Source: Spirochaetota bacterium
GTDB lineage: Bacteria > Spirochaetota > UBA4802 > UBA5550
Direction: 5' to 3'
Length of the DNA: 6,494 bases
NCBI GenBank assembly: GCA_022704585.1
Contig: JAKJGD010000127.1
Location: forward strand, 1-6,494
Shown here: positions 1 to 4,782 of the stretch, one piece after another
How the letters are laid out: each line of letters opens with the position of its first letter
Numbering within the stretch: position 1 is the stretch's first letter
Made by a program: the position numbers and the translations under genes
The notes under the pieces: generated by a model
The model's input: the letters and a program-made list of their open reading frames with translations, nothing else
Told to the model about the DNA's origin: nothing
The model's database searches: none

Positions 1-157
1 CGAACTCGAGCCGCTTCTCGCCCGCGTAGGAGCCCCGGTCGATGATGAAGTCGCGGCCCGATTCCAGGCAGCGGTACACGGCCTGGAACCACGCGTCCGG
101 CAGGGTGGTAGCTTCAATGTGTACTGGATTCAGTCCGCTTCTATGGGCCGCAGTCAT
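1..157 (-). CDS. Thymidylate synthase-family protein, archaeal-type (N-terminal fragment)
   Basis: The minus strand reads 52 codons from ATG at 157 to the left edge, where the gene runs out of the window. The fragment begins MTAAHRSGLNPVHIEA and continues through LPDAWFQAVYRCLESGR to IIDRGSYAGEKRLEF. The segment pattern 'hxEAxxLPDAWFxxhxxxLExGRxxxIDRGSYxGxKRLEFD' is what I recall from the N-terminus of archaeal-type thymidylate synthase relatives found in some bacteria; the known family makes dTMP from dUMP in the cytoplasm. A GGAG Shine-Dalgarno lies at 167-164, six bases before the start. An overlapping upstream ATG at 162 meets a stop at its third codon, so 157 is the best start. The catalytic cysteine region is outside the window, so activity cannot be judged. 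The assignment rests on remembered family similarity of a short N-terminus. Confidence 0.62.
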   Translation of the reverse strand, partial: MTAAHRSGLNPVHIEATTLPDAWFQAVYRCLESGRDFIIDRGSYAGEKRLEF

Positions 158-198
158 GGCATACTCCGGGATAGGGATTGTAATTCAACGCTCCCGGC

Positions 199-228
199 AT
201 TATGTCGTGCGATTTTGTATTCTGTCAA
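199..228 (-). promoter_or_regulatory. Sigma-70-like promoter for the thymidylate synthase-family gene
   Basis: On the minus strand a perfect TTGACA (-35) occupies 228-223 and CATAAT (-10, five of six to consensus) occupies 204-199, separated by 18 bases. Transcription would start near 192, leaving a leader of about 35 bases before the ATG at 157. Orientation, spacing and leader length all fit the gene. Confidence 0.7.
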
Positions 229-349
229 GAATTATGCTGACCAGAATAGGACTCGGAACCGTTCCGGGAACGAGCGCGCTCCGGGGCGTCCCCTGAAAAA
301 AGCGGAATACGGGCATAAATTACTTGCGCAAACAGGGGTGCTGGCGCGA

Positions 350-372
350 GGGTTGGGGGTCAGAGCAAACCC
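350..372 (-). repeat. REP-like unit A (TTGCTCTGACCCC on the minus strand)
   Basis: The core ggggtcagagcaa lies at 356-368 on the plus strand. It is enclosed by a five-base inverted repeat, GGGTT at 350-354 and AACCC at 368-372. The same core recurs at 397-409 in the same orientation, and in opposite orientation with variation at 3684, 4579, 4662 and 4684. Function is not known from the sequence; the link to the RAYT gene at 3759 is inference. Confidence 0.6.
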
Positions 373-386
373 GGAGAGGGTTATAG

Positions 387-409
387 TGAACCCCAAGGGG
401 TCAGAGCAA
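387..409 (-). repeat. REP-like unit B (TTGCTCTGACCCC on the minus strand)
   Basis: The core ggggtcagagcaa at 397-409 is an exact 13-base copy of unit A, 41 bases away. Here the GGGG is the right arm of a hairpin, CCCC at 391-394 with GGGG at 397-400 around an AA loop. The hairpin can extend by TGA at 387-389 pairing with TCA at 401-403, with one bulged A. A core followed by a short palindrome matches the other copies. Confidence 0.6.
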
Positions 410-460
410 CCTGCGCCTTGACGGGTTACTCTTCTATATAAAGGTAGAGAGCCGGGACAC

Positions 461-1702
461 ATGGATTACTATAATACACAGTCTGCCGTGGCCATTAAGG
501 AGTATCTTGACAGGGAGATGCCGCGCTACCTGGAGATCCTCCGCGACATGGTGGGGATCAATTCCTATACCCTCAACCCCGCCGGGGTGGAGCGGCTCGC
601 CGATTACACGGCCGGCGCGTTCAGCGGTCTCGGGTTTGCGGACGAGCGGGTGCCGTCCGCGTTCCCCGCGTACGGCAAGCACCTGGTGCTGTCCCGGGGC
701 GGCGCGTCCGGCAGGAAGATCGGCCTGGTGTCGCACCTGGACACGGTCTTCTCCCCGGAGGAAGAGGAGCGCAATGATTTCCGCTGGCGCGTCGAGGGCG
801 ACCGCGCGTACGGGCCCGGCACCGAAGACATCAAGGGCGGCACGGTGGTGGCGCTCATGACGCTCGAGGCGCTGCGGCGCGCCGCGCCCGCGCTCTTCGA
901 GGATATATCCTGGACCATGCTCCTGGACGCGTCCGAGGAGACCGTGTCCGACGACTTCGGCGCACTGTGCGTGGAGCGGCTCGGACCGGACGCGCTCGCC
1001 TGCCTGATATTCGAGGCGGGAAAGGTGAGGGGAAGCGACTTCCAGGTGGTGGCCTCGCGCAAGGGAAGGGCCGAGATCCGCGTTTCGGTAGAGGGCAGGG
1101 GCGCGCACTCCGGGGTAGCACATGATCGCGGTGCCAGCGCCATCAGGCAGATAGCCGAAGTCGTACAGAAAATGGAATCTGTCACGAATTACGGCCGCGG
1201 CCTCACGGTGAACGTGGGCCGGATCGCGGGCGGGTCCCAGATCAACCGGGTTCCCCACTTCGCTGAAGCGATTGCGGAGATGCGCGCGTTCATCCCTGAA
1301 GTGCTGGATGCCGCGATCGAGGAGGTGCTCGCGCTGGACGGATTCTCGACCGTTAAGAGCGCGGACGGGGAATTTGCATGTACAACATCGGTGGAGCTGG
1401 TACGGAAGGTGCCCGCATGGCCTGACAATGACGGATCGAAGAAGGTCCTTTCGCACTGGCAGGCCGCCGGGGAGCTGCTCGGCTGCACCGTACACCTGGA
1501 GAAACGGGGCGGACTTTCCGACGGAAATTATTTCTGGGACAGGATTCCCACCATCGACGGGCTGGGCCCGTCGGGAAGCAACCCGCACTGCTCGGAGCGC
1601 TCGGCTGACGGCAGCAAGGAGCAGGAGTACTCGGTCATTTCCTCCTTCGTTCCGCGGGCGGTTCTCAACGCCATGGCCATTCTGCACATGGTCGGAAAAT
1701 AA
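461..1702 (+). CDS. M20 family zinc metallopeptidase, carboxypeptidase G2-like
   Basis: The 413-residue product carries the complete M20 di-zinc site. His92 and Asp94 lie in SHLDTVF, Asp123 in TEDIKGG, Glu159-Glu160 in ASEET, Glu185 in FEAGK, and His376 in SNPHCSE. By comparison with carboxypeptidase G2, Glu159 would be the general base and the others metal ligands or orienting residues. A lid/dimerisation domain spans roughly 200-310, with His216 (GRGAHSG) and Asn262 (QINRVP) at family positions that help bind substrate. Length is normal. No signal peptide is seen, so it should be cytoplasmic, cleaving a terminal amino acid from peptides or acyl-amino acids; the exact substrate is unknown. 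ATG 461 starts the conserved frame, but the Shine-Dalgarno is poor. A long antisense frame over this gene is a GC-bias shadow. The downstream CstA-type permease suggests peptide or amino-acid use. Confidence 0.93.
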   Translation: MDYYNTQSAVAIKEYLDREMPRYLEILRDMVGINSYTLNPAGVERLADYTAGAFSGLGFADERVPSAFPAYGKHLVLSRGGASGRKIGLVSHLDTVFSPEEEERNDFRWRVEGDRAYGPGTEDIKGGTVVALMTLEALRRAAPALFEDISWTMLLDASEETVSDDFGALCVERLGPDALACLIFEAGKVRGSDFQVVASRKGRAEIRVSVEGRGAHSGVAHDRGASAIRQIAEVVQKMESVTNYGRGLTVNVGRIAGGSQINRVPHFAEAIAEMRAFIPEVLDAAIEEVLALDGFSTVKSADGEFACTTSVELVRKVPAWPDNDGSKKVLSHWQAAGELLGCTVHLEKRGGLSDGNYFWDRIPTIDGLGPSGSNPHCSERSADGSKEQEYSVISSFVPRAVLNAMAILHMVGK

Positions 1703-1857
1703 GCCTTTTTATAACGCCGATTACTATCTGCGGAAACTCGATAATCCGTTTTGTGGCCCAATCTCCCAATATTTCTCCCATGTTTTATCGATTTTTATTG
1801 ACGGATACAGGGAATCCGCACTAGTGTGCATAAATAACCCTCTTCAGGAGGCCCTGC

Positions 1858-3600
1858 ATGAATCTGCTTCTCATCCTCGGAATTTCAATTGTAGTGTTAT
1901 GGCTCGGGTACCGGTTTTACGCCCGGTTTATCGAAAAAAACTTCGATGTTGACGGGTCACACGTGACACCCGCGGTCGAGATTAACGACGGCGTGGATTA
2001 CGTTCCCACCCACAAGATCGTCATATTCGGTCACCATTTCGCTTCGATAGCCGGCGGCGGCCCGATCATCGGGCCCTGCGTGGGGCTCATCTTCGGCTTC
2101 GCGCCGGTCTGGCTCTGGATCATCCTGGGCACGGTGCTGATCGGCGCCGTGCATGATTACTCGGTCCTGCTCGCGTCCATGCGGGAAAAGGGACGGTCGA
2201 TCGCGGAGATAGCGGAAAAGACGCTGGGAAGAACAGGCTTTCTCCTCTTCATCGGCTTCACCATCATCATGCTCCTCATGGTCACGTCGGTCTTCCTGAC
2301 TCTTACGACCACGGCGCTTGCGTCCAAGTACCCGGTCGAGTTTTTCGGCGGCGGCGACCTCGGCATACGCACGGTAGTGGAAAACGGCGTCACCTACGCG
2401 GTCATAGGCGGCATCGCCTCCACCTCGGTCATCGTGATCACCTGCTGCGCTCCGCTGGTCGGCTATTTGTTATACAAGCGCGGCGTCAGCGCTTACGTGA
2501 TGGCCATTGTCGCCATCGTAATATGCGCCATCTCGATTGAAATCGGCCTGATGTTCCCCATAAAGATCGACTCCTTCCTCTGGATGGTAATCCTTTCAAT
2601 ATATACGATTTTCGCCGCGGGCGTGCCGGTATGGGTCGTGCTGCAGCCGCGCGACTTCACCAACTCGTTTTTGCTCTACGGCGGCGTCATCGGCATGCTG
2701 ATCGGCACCGTCGTCCTGGGCTTCCAGGGCGCCGTAGTTAACGCGCCCATGCTCAACCTTGAGGTCGGTGCCCAGCACCTCGGCTACGTGTGGCCCATTC
2801 TTTTCATCACCGTGGCGTGCGGCGCGATCAGCGGGTTCCACGCCCTGGTGGCCGGCGGCACCACGGCCAAGCAGGTCAATTACGAAAAGCCTGACGCGCG
2901 CATTGTCGCCTATGGCGGCATGTCGCTGGAAGCGCTCCTGGCCGTCATGGTCATTATCACCCTCGGCTGCGGCATAGGCTACGACCAGCTCTGCAACATC
3001 GTGTTCCCGGCTGACGTGGCGGTCAAGTCCAACCCGGTGCTCGCCTTCGCCCTGGGCGTGGGCGGCCTGCTGAACAAGGCGGTCGGACTGCCGGTGGTCT
3101 ACGGCACCGTGTTCGGCATACTCATGGTGGAGGGCTTCGTGGTCACCACGCTGGACACCGCGGTGCGGCTCAACCGCTACCTGTTCGAGGAGCTCTGGCA
3201 CATGCTGTTCAAGAAGGTGCCGAAGGTTCTCAATACCTATATTTTTAACTCGATGCTCTGTGTGGCGCTTATGTTCATACTGGCGTATTTCAACGCGTTC
3301 AAGCAGCTCTGGAACCTGTTCGGTGCCGCGAACCAGCTTCTCGCGGCCCTTTCCCTGATCACCGTAAGCATCTGGCTCCTGAAAAAAGGGAAAAAGTACC
3401 TGTTTGCGCTCATCCCCGGGGCATTCATGCTGATAACTACTATCGTGTCGTTGGTTCTGATCCTGGTGCAGCAGTATATTCCCAAAGGGAACTGGATGCT
3501 TTCAGCAGGCGACATTATACTCCTCTGCCTGTCCGTGGGTGTTGTCATCATGAGCGTCAGGCAGTTCGTCCAGGGCAGGAAGAGTGTAAAGCCGGCCTGA
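1858..3600 (+). CDS. cstA: CstA-family carbon starvation protein (peptide/pyruvate transporter)
   Basis: The 580-residue, very hydrophobic protein has about 14-16 predicted membrane segments, starting with residues 2-18 and ending near 549-570. Family signatures are clear: DYVPT followed by GHHFASIAGGGPIIGP at 58-73, HDYS after the third segment, SGFHAL at 325-330, and GAANQLLA with Asn492. CstA/BtsT proteins sit in the inner membrane; E. coli relatives import pyruvate or peptides, and CstA is induced by carbon starvation. This copy is shorter than E. coli CstA (about 700 residues) and resembles the compact forms common in other phyla. The usual SGTTPK-like stretch reads AGGTTAKQV here. The start is well supported by AGGAGG at 1846-1851, six bases ahead. 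It follows the M20 peptidase gene by 155 bases and ends at a strong terminator, so it is probably last in its unit. Substrate cannot be decided from sequence. Confidence 0.94.
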   Translation: MNLLLILGISIVVLWLGYRFYARFIEKNFDVDGSHVTPAVEINDGVDYVPTHKIVIFGHHFASIAGGGPIIGPCVGLIFGFAPVWLWIILGTVLIGAVHDYSVLLASMREKGRSIAEIAEKTLGRTGFLLFIGFTIIMLLMVTSVFLTLTTTALASKYPVEFFGGGDLGIRTVVENGVTYAVIGGIASTSVIVITCCAPLVGYLLYKRGVSAYVMAIVAIVICAISIEIGLMFPIKIDSFLWMVILSIYTIFAAGVPVWVVLQPRDFTNSFLLYGGVIGMLIGTVVLGFQGAVVNAPMLNLEVGAQHLGYVWPILFITVACGAISGFHALVAGGTTAKQVNYEKPDARIVAYGGMSLEALLAVMVIITLGCGIGYDQLCNIVFPADVAVKSNPVLAFALGVGGLLNKAVGLPVVYGTVFGILMVEGFVVTTLDTAVRLNRYLFEELWHMLFKKVPKVLNTYIFNSMLCVALMFILAYFNAFKQLWNLFGAANQLLAALSLITVSIWLLKKGKKYLFALIPGAFMLITTIVSLVLILVQQYIPKGNWMLSAGDIILLCLSVGVVIMSVRQFVQGRKSVKPA

Positions 3601-3635
3601 AACACATCTGAAAATCGGCTTTTAATCTCTTAATG

Positions 3636-3669
3636 AGGCCCCTGATGCAACACCATCGAGGGGCCTTTT
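3636..3669 (+). terminator. Rho-independent terminator after cstA
   Basis: AGGCCCCT at 3636-3643 pairs with AGGGGCCT at 3659-3666. GATG (3644-3647) pairs with CATC (3654-3657) above one bulged G, around a CAACAC loop. The stem runs directly into TTTT at 3666-3669. It lies 36 bases after the cstA stop. Confidence 0.85.
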
Positions 3670-3683
3670 CATGCTCAATTGTT

Positions 3684-3697
3684 TTGCTCTGGCCCGG
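3684..3697 (+). repeat. REP-like unit C (TTGCTCTGGCCCGG), upstream of the transposase
   Basis: Bases 3684-3697 match the TTGCTCTGRCMCC family and are followed by a small GCC-C-GGC palindrome. It lies 62 bases before the transposase start and in the gene's own orientation. It may mark the left boundary of the element. Confidence 0.45.
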
Positions 3698-3708
3698 CTA
3701 TTTTTTTT

Positions 3709-3714
3709 TATAAT
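3709..3714 (+). promoter_or_regulatory. Candidate -10 box for the transposase gene
   Basis: A perfect TATAAT follows a run of nine T at 3701-3709 and stands 44 bases before the ATG. A -35 box is poor: the best upstream match, TTGCTC at 3684-3689, shares only TTG with the consensus and has a 19-base spacer. That -35 candidate is part of the repeat unit, so the repeat may supply it. Confidence 0.4.
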
Positions 3715-3718
3715 CAAT

Positions 3719-3753
3719 CCCTCCATTCGTATATACAGATGGAAACAGGAGGG
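3719..3753 (+). promoter_or_regulatory. Hairpin that can sequester the transposase Shine-Dalgarno
   Basis: CCCTCC at 3719-3724 is perfectly complementary to GGAGGG at 3748-3753, which is the core of the transposase ribosome-binding site. CCAT at 3723-3726 and ATGG at 3739-3742 offer an alternative pairing, and GTATATAC at 3729-3736 is a palindrome within the loop. Transposases of the IS200 group are known to be repressed by a leader stem-loop that hides the ribosome-binding site, so a similar role is plausible here. Confidence 0.5.
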
Positions 3754-3758
3754 ATGAT

Positions 3759-4358
3759 ATGCCGAGAAAAAAGAGAATTTGTATGCCAGAGTTAACTTAC
3801 CATGTGATGTCAAGGTGTATTGACAAGAGATCATTGATGAAGACAAATAAAATGAAAGATTTGATGATGTCAGTCATAACCATGGCCCAGGATAAATATA
3901 TTTTTGAGTTAGTTGCCTTTACAATCATGGATAATCATTTTCACTTTTGTATCAGAACATGCATGGGTGGGGAAGATATATCAAGGATTATGCAGTTTAT
4001 TAAGTCCCAATATGCGAGAAGATATAATAGGATCATGAATCGTTCGGGGCCGTTCTGGAATGAAAGATTTTATGATACAATTATAGAAGATTCGGAATAT
4101 CCACGTGATGTATTTATCAAAGTTAACTTATATTTAGGTTATAATCCAGTGAAAAGTGGTTATGTAAAAGACCCGCGAGATTATAAATATAGCAGCTTTA
4201 ATTGCTATTGGGACCAGAACTACAAACCGTCGATTAAAATAATTCTTCACCCCTTTTTTCTGAGTCTGGGAGAAACATTCAAGGAATGCGCGCAAAAATT
4301 TCTTGAATATGAAGAATCTTTTAGGAAACGAATTATTGAAGAATTAGCATTCTTGTAA
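3759..4358 (+). CDS. REP-associated tyrosine transposase-like protein (Y1/HUH, IS200-like)
   Basis: The 199-residue protein has the full Y1_Tnp pattern. The opening PELTYHVMSRC strand comes first. The metal-binding HUH motif follows in DNHFHFCI, with His60 and His62. A helix reads IKSQYARRYNR, where Tyr85 is the likeliest nucleophile and Tyr89 an alternative. The typical RAYT tail follows: RSGPFWNERFYDTIIED, then LGYNPVKSGYVKDPRDYKYSS. Such enzymes nick and rejoin single-stranded DNA at hairpin-forming ends. No truncation, frameshift or stop is seen, so it may be active. The start is fixed by AGGAGG at 3747-3752, six bases upstream. Codons are AT-rich (AGA/AGG, ATA, TTA), unlike the GC-rich neighbours, which points to transfer. 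No accessory TnpB gene is present. Classification as RAYT rather than plain IS200 TnpA rests on the NPVKxGxV...YxxSS tail and the nearby repeats. Confidence 0.88.
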   Translation: MPRKKRICMPELTYHVMSRCIDKRSLMKTNKMKDLMMSVITMAQDKYIFELVAFTIMDNHFHFCIRTCMGGEDISRIMQFIKSQYARRYNRIMNRSGPFWNERFYDTIIEDSEYPRDVFIKVNLYLGYNPVKSGYVKDPRDYKYSSFNCYWDQNYKPSIKIILHPFFLSLGETFKECAQKFLEYEESFRKRIIEELAFL

Positions 4359-4423
4359 AATTAACGCCCATTTTATTTTTACGTTGATTATTGGCATAAA
4401 TAATTGATGTATTGTTTGATTTT

Positions 4424-4450
4424 CATATGTATGAATACATGTCACATATG
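4424..4450. repeat. AT-rich palindrome flanked by CATATG copies
   Basis: ATGTAT at 4427-4432 and ATACAT at 4435-4440 form a perfect six-base stem around GA. CATATG occurs at 4424-4429, overlapping the left arm, and again at 4445-4450. It lies 66 bases after the transposase stop. It could be a subterminal hairpin of the element or a weak transcript end, but no T-run follows. Confidence 0.35.
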
Positions 4451-4578
4451 GGAAATGCTGCATGTTTTACCGAATTATCCTTCCGGATGATACTCTGATT
4501 TCCTGCTGAATCTATATAATATCGTATCATTATTACAATAGATAGTATTTAATCATAAAAAGAATTTCTATAACAGCA

Positions 4579-4593
4579 TTACTCTGGCACCAG
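4579..4593 (+). repeat. REP-like unit D (degenerate, TTACTCTGGCACCAG), downstream of the transposase
   Basis: This copy differs from the TTGCTCTGRCMCC core at one position (A for G at base 3). It includes the small palindrome CTGG-CA-CCAG. It has the same orientation as unit C on the other side of the transposase gene, so the two bracket it as direct repeats about 895 bases apart. Confidence 0.4.
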
Positions 4594-4636
4594 AAAAGGC
4601 ATCGGAAAAATGACGCTGGTGAACACCGAGAGAGAC

Positions 4637-4720
4637 AACATTTGACACTATCATGATGTGATTGCTCTGACACCGGTGACTAATTGCTCTGACACCGGTG
4701 ATATCGAAAAACATTTGACA
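4637..4720 (+). repeat. Pair of aacatttgaca direct repeats flanking the tandem repeat
   Basis: The 11-base word aacatttgaca occurs exactly at 4637-4647 and again at 4710-4720, enclosing the 22-base tandem. The second copy supplies the TTGACA of the candidate promoter for the next gene; the first has no matching -10. The arrangement could be a duplication or the trace of an insertion of the tandem units into that word. Confidence 0.45.
4661..4704 (+). repeat. REP-like units E and F: 22-base tandem repeat with CACCGGTG palindromes
   Basis: The 19-base sequence attgctctgacaccggtga is repeated exactly at 4661-4679 and 4683-4701, a 22-base period. Each unit joins the TTGCTCTGAC core to the perfect palindrome CACCGGTG (4671-4678 and 4693-4700). 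A 22-base period is about two helical turns, so both palindromes face the same side of the helix. They lie directly upstream of the candidate promoter of the metallo-hydrolase gene, where they could act as a protein-binding site as well as a transposase target. Confidence 0.8.
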
Positions 4721-4745
4721 TCATTGAATGTACTTAAAATATAAA
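4715..4745 (+). promoter_or_regulatory. Candidate promoter for the metallo-hydrolase gene
   Basis: TTGACA at 4715-4720 is a perfect -35. TATAAA at 4740-4745 is a five-of-six -10, with a 19-base spacer, longer than ideal. The ATG at 4783 follows by 37 bases. The promoter lies in the AT-rich margin next to the repeats, so the inserted material may have provided it. Confidence 0.4.
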
Positions 4746-4782
4746 TAACAATAGCTATAACATCCCAGATGACGGTTGGAAC

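Larger units (their letters stand above)
158..460. other. Divergent intergenic region between the thymidylate synthase-family gene and the M20 peptidase gene
   Basis: This 303-base stretch has no convincing gene. From left to right it holds the leader and promoter of the left gene (158-228); a cluster of small palindromes, namely CGGAAC/GTTCCG at 254-266 overlapping GTTCC/GGAAC at 261-271, AGCGCGCT at 273-280 and GGGG-CGT-CCCC at 283-293; and two copies of a GGGGTCAGAGCAA element (356-368 and 397-409). I see no clear promoter for the peptidase gene: TATA-like bases at 435-442 have no -35 at a usual distance. Short open frames here show no recognisable protein features. Confidence 0.6.
3671..4782 (+). 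mobile_element. AT-rich island carrying a RAYT/IS200-like transposase; exact ends not resolved
   Basis: Base composition changes abruptly from GC-rich to AT-rich just after the cstA terminator and returns to GC-rich within the metallo-hydrolase gene. The island contains one intact Y1 transposase gene plus TTGCTCTG-type repeats on both sides (3684-3697, 4579-4593, 4661-4704). No terminal inverted repeats or target-site duplication of a DDE element are visible, as expected for HUH enzymes. Whether this is one mobile unit or a stably held RAYT locus cannot be told from one copy. The outer limits given are those of the composition shift. Confidence 0.4.
4359..4782. other. AT-rich intergenic region between the transposase and metallo-hydrolase genes
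   Basis: This 424-base stretch has no credible gene. It contains an ATGTAT-GA-ATACAT palindrome at 4427-4440 with CATATG on both sides (4424-4429 and 4445-4450), a degenerate TTGCTCTG-type unit at 4579-4593, a GGTG-AA-CACC hairpin at 4618-4627, the 22-base tandem repeat at 4661-4704, two copies of aacatttgaca flanking that tandem (4637-4647 and 4710-4720), and a candidate promoter at 4715-4745. No strong terminator follows the transposase gene. Confidence 0.6.

Noticed and set aside
283..300. GGGG-CGT-CCCC hairpin followed by an A-run, as a terminator
   Set aside because: The run after the hairpin on the plus strand is A, not T. On the minus strand the T-run precedes the hairpin, so neither direction gives a terminator.
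42..421. Two plus-strand open frames across the left edge and intergenic region
   Set aside because: They overlap the start, promoter and repeats of the minus-strand thymidylate synthase-family gene, and their translations look like random sequence.
434..1687. Long minus-strand open frame of 417 codons opposite the M20 peptidase gene
   Set aside because: It is fully antisense to a gene with all catalytic residues in place. Its composition (rich in Arg, His, Gly, Ala, Pro) is the usual result of reading GC-biased codons backwards, and no domain is recognisable.
1703..1857. Terminator or clear promoter between the M20 peptidase and cstA genes
   Set aside because: TTGACG at 1798-1803 has no good -10 at a proper distance, and no GC-rich hairpin with a T-run is present, so neither is called.
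2596..3201. Minus-strand open frame of 201 codons opposite cstA
   Set aside because: A GC-bias shadow of a well-supported membrane transporter; the predicted product is hydrophilic and low in complexity, with no family features.
3684..3709. Second terminator formed by GCC-C-GGC and the nine-T run
   Set aside because: The stem is only three base pairs and there is already a strong terminator at 3636-3669; the T-run is better explained as part of the AT-rich promoter region with TATAAT.
4661..4704. CRISPR array
   Set aside because: There are only two units, separated by three bases, with no spacers and no cas genes nearby; the repeat belongs to a dispersed intergenic family.
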